The notes under the pieces were generated by a model, which ran no database searches, was not told the origin of the DNA, and saw only the letters and a program-made list of their open reading frames with translations. A program made the position numbers and the translations under genes. DNA of 64,000 nucleotides from Myxococcales bacterium (GTDB lineage Bacteria; Myxococcota_A; Polyangia; Fen-1088): positions 310,001 through 374,000 of the forward strand of contig JAGTJU010000004.1 of the NCBI GenBank assembly GCA_022184915.1. The letters run 5' to 3'. Below are positions 27,080 to 35,071 of the stretch, in pieces (the first letter of the stretch is position 1; the number at the start of each line of letters is the position of its first letter).

Positions 27080-28122
27080 GCCCCCGCGACGAAGAAACCT
27101 TCCAGGCCGAGGTCGTTGACTACCTCGACGGTGCGCTCGACGGGCAGGCCCGCACCGCGTTCGAGGCGTCCTTGCGCGCCCACCCGGCGTGGGCGGCCGA
27201 GGTCGAGGCCCTGGGCCGCACCTGGCTAAGGAGCCGGGACATCTTGCGGGCCGCGACCGTGTCCCCTCCGGCGCGGGTGCGGGCGCACGTGCTCGCCGCA
27301 GCGGAAAAGCAGGCGGCTGCGTGGCGTGAAGCCGGCCCGGCGGCACAGCGGACGTCCGGGGGCGCCTGGGCGCTCGGGCTTCGGCTGCGGCGTTGGTTCG
27401 GGGGGCGTTCGTTGTGGGCCCCGGCCTTGGTGGCTGCCACGGCGATCGGCGTTTACGCCTTCACCCAGCCGAGCCTCGAGCGCACGAGCGTCCGAGCGGT
27501 GCTCGAAGACGAAGCCCCCCGGCAGGAAGAGGAGGCCTCGGCGCGCCACGAGGCGCCCCCGCTTCCGGCGGCCCCGGTGCCCTCGGAGAAGGGGCACGAT
27601 GCGCCGGCCGCCGCACCCGCTCAGCTGCCCATTGCGGGGAGCCGCGGTGCTCCGGCTGCACCCGCCCCGGCACCGGCGGTCCGGAAGAAGGCCTCCCCTG
27701 CACCGCGGGCCTCTGCCCGCGGCATCCTTGGCTTCGCCCCCTCCGCCAAAAGCCTGGAGGAGAGCGCCGCGCCTGTGGCCGCGCCCTCGGGCTACGCGGC
27801 CGCTCCTGCCCGCGCCGACGAAGCCCAAGCCGTGCAGCCGCGTGTGCGCCCAGGCTACGCGGCGGCGCCTGCCCGCGCCGACGAAACCCAAGCCGAGGAG
27901 GCTGAAGGCCAGGAGACACGGGCTGCCGTTGCCAGGCACGATCCGCTCGCCTCCCTCGGCCGCGCTCAACTTCTGGAGCGGGCGCGAACCGCCGAGGAGG
28001 AAGGCCGCTTCGTCCGCGCCGCCGAAAGCTACCGCGCGCTCTTGCGCCGCTTCCCCGAGGACGCCGAGGCCCCCGTTTGGCGGCGCGCCCTGGCCGATGC
28101 CGAGGCCCGGGCGGCGCGCTGA
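27076..28122 (+). CDS. Probable membrane anti-sigma factor with TPR-like C-terminus
   Basis: A 348-residue protein coupled to the sigma gene by a four-base overlap. Residues 1-75 form a short helical domain (VVDYLDGALDGQARTAFEASLRAHP) like the cytoplasmic part of anti-sigma factors, but with no zinc-binding His/Cys cluster. A transmembrane helix lies near 114-130 (SLWAPALVAATAIGVYAF). A long Pro/Ala-rich periplasmic linker follows with two 21-residue tandem repeats, then a helical TPR-like end (RAQLLERARTAEEEGRFVRAAESYRALLRRFPEDAEA). The role is inferred from context and layout; the protein has no recognised family name here. Confidence 0.75.
   Translation: MSPRDEETFQAEVVDYLDGALDGQARTAFEASLRAHPAWAAEVEALGRTWLRSRDILRAATVSPPARVRAHVLAAAEKQAAAWREAGPAAQRTSGGAWALGLRLRRWFGGRSLWAPALVAATAIGVYAFTQPSLERTSVRAVLEDEAPRQEEEASARHEAPPLPAAPVPSEKGHDAPAAAPAQLPIAGSRGAPAAPAPAPAVRKKASPAPRASARGILGFAPSAKSLEESAAPVAAPSGYAAAPARADEAQAVQPRVRPGYAAAPARADETQAEEAEGQETRAAVARHDPLASLGRAQLLERARTAEEEGRFVRAAESYRALLRRFPEDAEAPVWRRALADAEARAAR
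27790..27894 (+). repeat. Tandem 63 bp repeat in the anti-sigma-like gene
   Basis: Two copies of a 63 bp unit start at 27790 and 27853. They encode GYAAAPARADEAQA and GYAAAPARADETQA, each followed by variable residues. They lie in the periplasmic linker and probably reflect slippage or duplication in low-complexity DNA. Confidence 0.8.
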
Positions 28123-28160
28123 GGGCCCACTCGTTGGGGCCTATTCGCGCGCGGGCCTCT

Positions 28161-29249
28161 TCAGGGCCAGCCGATGGCCAGCCCCACCCAGCCGCCGGGC
28201 TGGCCCGCGCGCACCCGAAACGCCGAAGGACGTCCATCCGACGAGGAGTAAAACAGCAACGTCTCCGGCATGACATCCAGGGACAGGCCCAAGGTGCCGG
28301 ACAGCCACGGCGAGATCGCCACCTCGGCTCGGGCCTCCCCCCGCAGGGCCGGGCGCAGGGTGAACCCTGACGCGGCACCTGCAGGGGCCACGGACGGTTC
28401 GCGGGGCTGGCCTCGCATCCAGGCCGCGCCTCCGGCCGCGGTGAACAGCAGATTGAGCGCGCCGTACCGCCACACCGAAAGGCCCAAACCCGCCCGCACG
28501 TCCCACAGCTCCACGTCCCAGGTCTGCGTTCCGCCTTCCTCCGGGCCGGAAAATGCCAGTGGATGAAAGAGCGAGGCCCACAGCGTGACGTCACCGGGGC
28601 GGCTGCCTCCGGGCGAGGCCAGGCGCAGCTCGGGCCCATGAGCGGCGCCGCCGGCGCTGGCCGCGGCCCGGAACGCGTAGTCGATCTCCACGCCCAACCG
28701 CGCGGGTCTGGTGCGGGGCGCGGGTTGGGAGCCCCGCCGGGGAAGCAGCGCCCCGGCGGTCACCGCAGCGGGCGCGGGCGGCTCGGGGGCGGCGGGCGTG
28801 AGCGCACGCGTGACCTCGGCCACGTCGAGGGCCGGCTGCTCGAGATCGGCAAGGGCCTCGAAGGTGGGCGCGAGGATCTGGGCCACGTGCTCCGCAGTGA
28901 TCGCCGTTCTTTCGTGCCTCGGCACCCGGCGCACGTGGAACCGCACGGCCGAGGCGTCACGAAAATAGAGGATCACGGCACTGGCGGACCTCAAGTCCAT
29001 CCACACTTTCGGACGCGCGGGTTCGTCCGGAGCGGCCGCAGAGGACTTGCGAAAATCCGTTGCGTCCAACGTGGGCTGGCTCTGCCAGTGAACGGCGAGC
29101 GGCTCGTGCGTGAGCGCCGCAGTCAGCTCGCCTCGCAGGTCGTCAAGGGGGGCGGGCGACACCACCACGATGTCCACGTCGGGTGTCGCGGCGGCCGGGC
29201 GGGGACACGCCACGACCACCATCGTGAACACGAGGGTGCGCCAGCTCAT
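28161..29249 (-). CDS. Secreted protein of unknown function, possible outer-membrane barrel
   Basis: A 362-residue protein with a clear signal peptide (LVFTMVVVACPRPAAAT). Residues 25-160 form an alpha/beta domain (VDIVVVSPAPLDDLRGELTAALT, KVWMDLRSASAVILYFRD, HVAQILAPTFEALADLEQ) that I do not recognise. After a Pro-rich linker, residues about 185-362 alternate short strands with aromatic residues and end in WVGLAIGWP, suggesting a barrel in the outer membrane. Its ATG overlaps the stop of the TPR membrane protein gene, so it is third in an ECF sigma operon. It could be the sensor or the surface output of that system. Confidence 0.7.
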   Translation of the reverse strand: MSWRTLVFTMVVVACPRPAAATPDVDIVVVSPAPLDDLRGELTAALTHEPLAVHWQSQPTLDATDFRKSSAAAPDEPARPKVWMDLRSASAVILYFRDASAVRFHVRRVPRHERTAITAEHVAQILAPTFEALADLEQPALDVAEVTRALTPAAPEPPAPAAVTAGALLPRRGSQPAPRTRPARLGVEIDYAFRAAASAGGAAHGPELRLASPGGSRPGDVTLWASLFHPLAFSGPEEGGTQTWDVELWDVRAGLGLSVWRYGALNLLFTAAGGAAWMRGQPREPSVAPAGAASGFTLRPALRGEARAEVAISPWLSGTLGLSLDVMPETLLFYSSSDGRPSAFRVRAGQPGGWVGLAIGWP

Positions 29250-30058
29250 GGGGTGCCCGTCGTTCTTGGTAAGTAGGGGGAGCGAGGGTAAGCGCGTGCC
29301 AGGTCGTCGAAGGCGCGTCGGGCCTCCTCGCTGCGCTGGAGGGCGTTGAGCACCTCGGCCCGGCCCGCCAGGGCCTCTTCGTGCAAGGGGCCCGAGGGCG
29401 CGTTGGCAAGATAGCCCTCGAACGCGGCGAGGGCGCGCGGGTAGTCCCCCAGCTTCTGATGAAGGCGTGCGGCCGCGATGCGCGACACGGCGGCCTCAGG
29501 GCTCTCGGGGTGCTGCTCGAAAACGGCCTCGAAGCGCGCGGCGGCCAGGGCGTCCCACCCCATAGCGCGGGCCCGCCGGGCCTCGTCGAAGAGGCGCACG
29601 GCCTCGGGTGTTGCGGGTTCCCCCACCGGCGCAGTGGTCGCCGTGGGGGAACTCGGGCGGGTCTGCGGCCCCGTCGGGGCGCTCGGTGCCGCGGCGGGGC
29701 GCTGGGGGGCCTCGGGCACGGCCGCCGGAGGCACGGGTTGGCTGGCCTGCTGCGCCGCGGAAGATGCGGCGGAAGGGCGCGTGGCGGCCCACCACCGCTT
29801 CAGCGTGGGCACGGACAGGGCCGCCCCGGCGGCGCCCACGAAGAGGCCCACGCCGGCAAGGGCTGTGGCGGTTCGCCACCAAGGCACCCGGCGTCGTTCG
29901 GAGGGGCGCGTCCGGGCAAGCGCGGCGCGCGCCGCCTTCGCCACAAGAATCTCGTCGTGGGGCTGCTCGGGGTGGCCGGGATGAGCCTCCGCGACGAGAC
30001 GGAGCAACGCTTCGTCGGGAGCTTCGGAGCCCATCGGGGGTGAGCGGCGCATCGTCAT
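29246..30058 (-). CDS. Membrane protein with TPR-like periplasmic domain, sigma-coupled
   Basis: A 270-residue protein whose start overlaps the stop of the ECF sigma gene (ATGA at 30055-30058). A cytoplasmic stretch of about 55 residues (EALLRLVAEAHPGHPEQPHDEILVAK) precedes a transmembrane helix at about 62-80 (TATALAGVGLFVGAAGAAL). A Pro/Ala linker follows, then TPR-like helices (AVRLFDEARRARAMGWDALAAARFEAVFEQHPESPEA and two more). Layout suggests an anti-sigma factor. An ATG two codons in (30052) has a better-spaced AGGAG. The design is the same as that of the protein at 27076-28122 although the sequences differ. Confidence 0.76.
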   Translation of the reverse strand: MTMRRSPPMGSEAPDEALLRLVAEAHPGHPEQPHDEILVAKAARAALARTRPSERRRVPWWRTATALAGVGLFVGAAGAALSVPTLKRWWAATRPSAASSAAQQASQPVPPAAVPEAPQRPAAAPSAPTGPQTRPSSPTATTAPVGEPATPEAVRLFDEARRARAMGWDALAAARFEAVFEQHPESPEAAVSRIAAARLHQKLGDYPRALAAFEGYLANAPSGPLHEEALAGRAEVLNALQRSEEARRAFDDLARAYPRSPYLPRTTGTP

Positions 30059-30687
30059 GCTCCTGCCACCCACTCGTCGATGGGCGTCGACGAAAAAACC
30101 AACGTTCGCCGCAAGCGCCCCAGGGCCAGCCGCAGCCGAGAGCGGGCCGTTTCGAGGGGAATGTTCAACGTCGCGGCCACTTCGGGCAAGGTCATGTCGG
30201 CCACGGCATGCATGATGAGCACCTCAGCCTGGGCCCGGGGCAAGCGGTCCATCGCGGTCCGCACCACGGCGTGTCGCTGTTTCGCGAGGAGGCTATCGGC
30301 GGGCGAGGGGCCCGCATCCGCCAACGCCTCGACCTCCATCGCAGGCTCGCGCCGGCTGAACCAGGAGCGCTGGCGGCGCCGGTGAGCCATGCACGTGAGC
30401 ACGGCCACACGGCAGGCGAAGTGTCGGGTCCCTGCATCGTGACGGAAGCGCGGCAGCGCCTTGATGAAGGCCATCATTGCGTCTTGCAAGAGATCCTCGG
30501 CCTCTGTCGGGTCCGAGATCATTTTTCGAATGACCCTCAGCATGGAAGGACCGGTTTCGGCCAGCAGCTGGTGGGCGCTCTCGTCGTCGCCCGCCCGCAC
30601 CGCCTGCACCAATGGCCATAGCGGGTCTGACCCGCTTTCACTTGCGGGTACGCCTTCCGGAGCCGAAGACCCTGCGCTGGTCGCCAT
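30055..30687 (-). CDS. ECF-type RNA polymerase sigma factor
   Basis: A 210-residue ECF sigma factor. Region 2 reads TEAEDLLQDAMMAFIKALPRF with HFACRVAVLTCMAHRRRQR; region 4 reads LPRAQAEVLIMHAVADMTLPEVAATLNIPLETARSRLRLALGRLRR. An N-terminal tail of about 25 Ser/Gly/Pro residues is unconserved. It leads a three-gene operon with the TPR membrane protein and the secreted protein. The region between it and nagA (30688-30905) holds no gene. Confidence 0.92.
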   Translation of the reverse strand: MATSAGSSAPEGVPASESGSDPLWPLVQAVRAGDDESAHQLLAETGPSMLRVIRKMISDPTEAEDLLQDAMMAFIKALPRFRHDAGTRHFACRVAVLTCMAHRRRQRSWFSRREPAMEVEALADAGPSPADSLLAKQRHAVVRTAMDRLPRAQAEVLIMHAVADMTLPEVAATLNIPLETARSRLRLALGRLRRTLVFSSTPIDEWVAGA

Positions 30688-30905
30688 CTATCGTGAAAAG
30701 GCCCTAAATCCGTGACGCTCTGGTCGCCACATGTGCGTCCTGGTCGACGCCACACACTTCGACGAGCGTCGTGTCGTCGAGTGTGGTTCATACACGGCAG
30801 ACCCTGCAATCCAAACAGCATTTTCTCGTGAACGGTGGCGATGACCTCTCTCTGGTGTCTCTTCGGCGGCCAATGGGTCAATCACGGGGGGACAAACCGG
30901 TTCGG

Positions 30906-31922
30906 TCAGCTCGAGCCATGTGGGGGCACGTCGGATTCGTCGCTCACCCCCAGAACCTGGAGTTGCGATGGGGCGGGGTCCCAGGAGGCCTCGACGGTGC
31001 CCCGGGGCGCTTCGCCCAGGAGCCTCGCGGGATGCCAGGACGCCGAGGCCACGGCGTCGCCCAGCTCCACGCCGGCGAAGCGCGTGAGCAAGCTCACGGC
31101 ACGATCCATCGTGAGCGCCGAGCCGGCCAGGCGGCCCGTGGCCTGGTCGAGGGCTCGCCCGTCTTCGGTCAGGCGCACCGCGATCTCTCCCAAAGTGAAG
31201 GCCCCCGGACTCTGGCCGGCGGCTGCCATGGCATCGGTCACCAGCACCGTGCGGGCGGGCGTCTTCGCGCGCACGATCACCTTGACCGTGTCGGGATCCA
31301 GGTGATGGCCATCCACGATCAAGCTGGCGAGCAGCTCGTCCCGCGCCAGCTGCTGCCAGATGACGTTGTCCCACCGGGGGACGTGCCGGGGGGTGGCGTT
31401 TCCCAGGTGGGTGGTGAGCCGCGCGCCGGCGGCGACCGCCGCCCGGAGGATCGCCCCGTCCGCCGCCGAATGTCCGATCGCCACGGCCACGTTCCGGTTC
31501 ACCAGGTGTTCGATGAGCGCGAGCGCGCCCGGCATTTCGGGGGCCAGGGTCACGAGGCGGATCCGTCCCCCGGCCGCGTCTTGCCGGCGCTCGAAGTCGT
31601 CCACGCTCGGCGGCACCACGAAGGCGGCAGGATGGGCGCCACGGGGGCCGTCTTCTGGGTTGATGTAGGGCCCCTCGAGGTGAAGCCCCGCCACCGCGGC
31701 CTGCCGGGTGTCGCGCCAGGGGGCGGCGCAGGCCGCGAAATGCGCGGGGGCGCTCGTGATGAGCGTGGGCAAAAAACGCGTGACGCCCGTTGCGCGCAGG
31801 GCCGACGACACGTGCGCGATCGCGGCCTCCGAAACCCCGGGCGCGTTGAAGTCCACACCGGCGAAGCCGTTGACCTGCAGATCGAAAAAACCGGGAAAAC
31901 GCAGCGTGTGAGCCACGCGCAA
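30906..31922 (-). CDS. nagA: N-acetylglucosamine-6-phosphate deacetylase, short form
   Basis: An amidohydrolase-fold enzyme that removes acetate from GlcNAc-6-phosphate in amino sugar or cell wall recycling. It begins almost at the barrel (FPGFFDLQVNGFAGVDFN) and keeps LHLEGPYINPEDGPRGAHP, AIGHSAADG, THLGNATPRH, LIVDGHHLDPDTVKV and the catalytic Asp in VLVTDAMAAAG. At 338 residues it lacks the roughly 50-residue N-terminal beta-sandwich part of classic NagA; only 33 bp separate it from the upstream pilin gene, so there is no room for it. The start is TTG 31922 or GTG 31916. It follows the minor pilin operon on the same strand. Confidence 0.86.
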   Translation of the reverse strand: MRVAHTLRFPGFFDLQVNGFAGVDFNAPGVSEAAIAHVSSALRATGVTRFLPTLITSAPAHFAACAAPWRDTRQAAVAGLHLEGPYINPEDGPRGAHPAAFVVPPSVDDFERRQDAAGGRIRLVTLAPEMPGALALIEHLVNRNVAVAIGHSAADGAILRAAVAAGARLTTHLGNATPRHVPRWDNVIWQQLARDELLASLIVDGHHLDPDTVKVIVRAKTPARTVLVTDAMAAAGQSPGAFTLGEIAVRLTEDGRALDQATGRLAGSALTMDRAVSLLTRFAGVELGDAVASASWHPARLLGEAPRGTVEASWDPAPSQLQVLGVSDESDVPPHGSS

Positions 31923-31955
31923 GCGTATCGCCCGCGCGCCAACCGCGGCAAGCCC

Positions 31956-32684
31956 TCAGTTCACCACGATCCCGCTCAGCGTCGAGTTGTTCTCGTCGCA
32001 AGCATTCTTTCCCGAGTTGCAGAGTTCCGGAGGCGTGATGCTGTTGGCGGTGCCCGCCGGCCACTCGGCCGGGGTGGGTCCCAGCACCACTTCGACCACC
32101 ACGTTCGTTCGCCCGTCGGCCGCCGTGCCCTGCGCCCGCACCACCACCGTGTTGTTCGTATCCAGCCCGAAGTTGCCCTGGCGCAGGTCTGCGTCGTCAT
32201 TGCGAATCCACACCGTGTACGTGCCCATGGTGGCCGCCGTGGGGGCTGCAATGGTCCCGGCCCCGCGCCCAAAGGTGGGGGGCGGGTAGGCCACGTTGAT
32301 GAGCGGCACCCCGGCGGCGTCCACCAAAACGGCGCCTACGCCGTTCGGCCGGCCCGTGGTGTTGTCCACCGCCGTGGGCACATCGTCGTTGCCGGCGTTG
32401 GTACCGCTCAGGAGCAGGGGCAGGTCGGGCGCCACGGGATCGTTGAGCAGCGCCCGTGCCCGCTCGATGCCTGCCTCGGCCACGTAAAGCGCGTTGCTCC
32501 GCAAGCTCACATTCGCGCTCATCTGCAAGTTGCCCCCCGTGAGCCACAGCGCGGTCATGCCCATTCCCATGAGCGTGATCAGCACCAGCATCACCACGAT
32601 CAGCACGGCTCCCCCGTCGCGTCCACGCCGCGGCCGGGGCGGCGCGCCCCGCCAGGCCTGCGGGAACGAAGGCGCGCGGTTCAT
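31956..32684 (-). CDS. PilX-like minor pilin (type IV pilus assembly), copy 2
   Basis: A 242-residue pilin-like protein. A basic N-terminus ([35 protein letters not shown]) gives a prepilin-type hydrophobic helix without the usual F-T-L-x-E motif, as in PilX proteins. NALYVAEAGIERARALL follows the helix, typical of PilX. The C-terminus has a Cys pair in LCNSGKNACDENNST. It is a paralogue of the upstream gene, whose stop overlaps its ATG. PilX acts in pilus tip assembly and adhesion in known systems. Confidence 0.85.
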   Translation of the reverse strand: MNRAPSFPQAWRGAPPRPRRGRDGGAVLIVVMLVLITLMGMGMTALWLTGGNLQMSANVSLRSNALYVAEAGIERARALLNDPVAPDLPLLLSGTNAGNDDVPTAVDNTTGRPNGVGAVLVDAAGVPLINVAYPPPTFGRGAGTIAAPTAATMGTYTVWIRNDDADLRQGNFGLDTNNTVVVRAQGTAADGRTNVVVEVVLGPTPAEWPAGTANSITPPELCNSGKNACDENNSTLSGIVVN

Positions 32685-33394
32685 TGCACCACGATTCCGT
32701 ACTGGGTCGAGTTGTTGTCATCGCAGGCATTTTTTCCCGCGTTGCACAGCACGGGGGGCGGCGGGCCTCCTGCGCCCGGCACGTTGGCGGCGGCCGGGGA
32801 CGGGCCCAAACTCACCTCCAACACCACCGACGTACGTCCATCTTGCGCCACCCCGCGCGAGCGCACCACCACCGCGCTATTGCCATCGATGGTGAACTGA
32901 CCTTGCCGCAGCTCGGCCGCGTCGTTGCGGATCCATACGGTGTAAGTGCCCATCAATGTAGCCGTGGGGGCGTCCATCGTGCCCGGCGTGCGTGCGAAGC
33001 TGGCGGGCGGGTAGGGCACGTTTACCAGCGGCGCTCCTGGAACCAGCGCGGGGTCGGGCCGATCGATCAAGACCGCCCCGATGCCGTTGGCGGTGCCCGT
33101 GACAAGGTCGATGGCTGTGGGCACGCTGTCCGCGGGGTGGGCCGAGCCCGCCAGCAGCACGGGAAGGTTCGGCGGTGTGGTCCCGTTGAGCAGCTCCCGC
33201 GCCCGCTCGATGCCCGCTTCGGCCACGTAGAGCGCGTTGGCGCGCAGGTTCACGTTCGAGCCCACCTGGAGGTTGCCGCTCGTCAGCCACAACGCCGTCA
33301 TGCCGAGGCCCATGAGCCCGAGCAGGATCAGCATCACCACCATCAGAACGGCGCCTGATTCGCGGTGGCGGTGGGGGCGTGCAGGCAAGCGCAT
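32681..33394 (-). CDS. PilX-like minor pilin, copy 1
   Basis: A 237-residue paralogue of the next gene. The start of the hydrophobic helix is HRESGAVLMVVMLILLGLMG, followed by NALYVAEAGIERARELLNG, TYTVWIRNDAAELRQGQF and the C-terminal LCNAGKNACDDNNST. ATG 33394 has GAGGA about ten bases upstream; in-frame sequence from 33472 overlaps the previous gene and is rejected. The gene begins 7 bp after the PilW-like stop and ends in an ATGA overlap with copy 2. Confidence 0.85.
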   Translation of the reverse strand: MRLPARPHRHRESGAVLMVVMLILLGLMGLGMTALWLTSGNLQVGSNVNLRANALYVAEAGIERARELLNGTTPPNLPVLLAGSAHPADSVPTAIDLVTGTANGIGAVLIDRPDPALVPGAPLVNVPYPPASFARTPGTMDAPTATLMGTYTVWIRNDAAELRQGQFTIDGNSAVVVRSRGVAQDGRTSVVLEVSLGPSPAAANVPGAGGPPPPVLCNAGKNACDDNNSTQYGIVVQ

Positions 33395-33401
33395 CGTGCG
33401 T

Positions 33402-34607
33402 TCAGTTCCTCGGGTACACGGTGGTGCTGATCGTGCGGTGGCGAAACAGATCGGGTGGCCCCGCAACGCCATCTTCGACCGCAGGCTTGCGGTTCGTTCC
33501 CGCCAAGAAGTGCTCGCGCATCGTCTGATCTTCCGCGTCGGAGCGCGCGATGAGTGTCACGCGCAGGGCCTGGGGGCGGTTGCAACCGGTCACGGGGGGC
33601 ACGTCGCCGGCCACGTTGAACACCCACTCGTCTGCGGCGCTCGGGCCCTCGGACAGCACGCCGTCCGCTGCGCTGCCGGGCCCGCCCGCACCCATGAGAT
33701 CACAGGCATAGGCCACCTGGAGATCCTCGATGCCCTCGGCCAGCACCTGGGGGCCGAGGTTCGTATCCAGGCGGGTCATCTGCAGCACGGGCTGCGGCCC
33801 CGTGGTGTCGATGGAAAACCGCACCCAGTTGAGCTGGCCGAAGTTGCGGATGCCACTGTTGGCGGCGTCGTAGGCGAAGGGCACCAGGGGCGCCACGTTG
33901 GTGCTGGGGTTCCACGAGGACGCCGTGCCGTCGGTGTCGAGCAGGTTCGTCGCCGCATTGATGGCCTCGATCTGCAGCAGCGTGCAGCCGCGATCGAAGT
34001 TGCCCGAAGCCGGGATGGCCGTGTTGTCGATGAGGACGATGAACTCGTTCGGTCGAAACACGCTGGTCAGCCCCGGGGCCGTCTGGACCGGTGTGGTCGG
34101 GCTGCCCACCGGTATCGTGGCGCCGAGGCGCGCGTCCGTGAAGTTGCCGGAGGTTCCCACGCCGTAGGCCACCACGATCGCGTCGGGCGCCCCATTCGCG
34201 CCGTTTTGGATCCACAGCGGGGCAATCCGCGCCGCGCCGGCTCCGTAGAGGGTGTTGGCGGCGGTCAGGGTGTTCGTGAGGAAGGCCCGCAGCCCCGTGG
34301 CGGGAGGCGTGTTGCCGGGACCCGTCACGGGCGGCGGATCGCCATTGTCGACGCCGGCACCGTCAGGGTCGGGGCGTACGCAGCCCACCATGCCCGTGCC
34401 GGCCCCTCGCAGGTTGCGCGTGACGGTCTCCATCGCGGCCCACAGGTTCTGCTGAACGTTCAGCAGTTTCGTCTGTGTCTCGTACACCTGCTTTTGCCCG
34501 GCGAAGAACATGAACGTCGAGCTCGCCACGAGCCCCGCGATGACCATGGTGATCATCAGCTCGACCAGGGTCACCCCGCGGTCCCCCGGACGCCTCCCCC
34601 TCACCAT
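33402..34607 (-). CDS. pilW: PilW-like minor pilin
   Basis: A 401-residue pseudopilin of the PilW type. The prepilin peptidase site is DRGVTLVELMITMVIAGLVASS, cut after Gly with Val replacing the usual Phe at +1 and Glu at +5. The large C-terminal globular part contains Cys residues and Asn/Gly-rich loops. ATG 34607 has GGAGGAA upstream and overlaps the PilV-like stop by 7 bp. In known pili PilW, PilV, PilX and FimT form the tip complex that primes assembly. Confidence 0.88.
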   Translation of the reverse strand: MVRGRRPGDRGVTLVELMITMVIAGLVASSTFMFFAGQKQVYETQTKLLNVQQNLWAAMETVTRNLRGAGTGMVGCVRPDPDGAGVDNGDPPPVTGPGNTPPATGLRAFLTNTLTAANTLYGAGAARIAPLWIQNGANGAPDAIVVAYGVGTSGNFTDARLGATIPVGSPTTPVQTAPGLTSVFRPNEFIVLIDNTAIPASGNFDRGCTLLQIEAINAATNLLDTDGTASSWNPSTNVAPLVPFAYDAANSGIRNFGQLNWVRFSIDTTGPQPVLQMTRLDTNLGPQVLAEGIEDLQVAYACDLMGAGGPGSAADGVLSEGPSAADEWVFNVAGDVPPVTGCNRPQALRVTLIARSDAEDQTMREHFLAGTNRKPAVEDGVAGPPDLFRHRTISTTVYPRN

Positions 34608-35071
34608 TCTTTCCTCCGCTCGACGTCGAGCCGCACCTGCTTCGGTGTGCCGCTGTCCAGGTTGTAAGAGATGGTCACCGAGATGTTGTAGGGCGCGGCG
34701 GGGCCCGTGTTGGCCACGCGCCACTGGCGAGCCCAGCGGTTCGTGGGCGATTGAGGCGCCACGTCGCCGTTGACATCGAGATACTCGATCGCGCTCCAGT
34801 TGCCCGTGGCGATCGGCCCCAGCATGTCGATGACAGGGGGACCCCGCCGTGTGATGCGCGCGCTGAACTCCTCGATCGTCTGCGAGGCGAGACGCATCGC
34901 CACCTGCCCATCGTTGGCGTTTTGGGTGGCCGACAGCACCGTCTGCTGGATGGCCAACGTGCCCATGAGTCCAATCATCGCCACGAGCATCGCAACCATC
35001 ACCTCGAGCAGGGTGAATCCGCCTGTGGCGGGTGTGAGCCGCCCCTTGAAAGCTCGAGCTTGGCTCACCAT
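34601..35071 (-). CDS. pilV: PilV-like minor pilin
   Basis: A 156-residue prepilin-like protein with the peptidase site GGFTLLEVMVAMLVAMIGLMG and a helix continuing to IQQTVLSATQNANDGQVAMRLASQTIEEF. ATG 35071 is chosen because 76 residues of in-frame sequence upstream lie inside the fimT-like gene and look random. Its start overlaps the fimT-like stop by 7 bp and its stop overlaps pilW. Confidence 0.88.
   Translation of the reverse strand: MVSQARAFKGRLTPATGGFTLLEVMVAMLVAMIGLMGTLAIQQTVLSATQNANDGQVAMRLASQTIEEFSARITRRGPPVIDMLGPIATGNWSAIEYLDVNGDVAPQSPTNRWARQWRVANTGPAAPYNISVTISYNLDSGTPKQVRLDVERRKEW

Noticed and set aside
31923-31955. Frameshifted or missing N-terminal part of nagA
   Set aside because: Only 33 bp separate the nagA start from the upstream pilin stop, so the missing portion cannot be encoded in another frame here.
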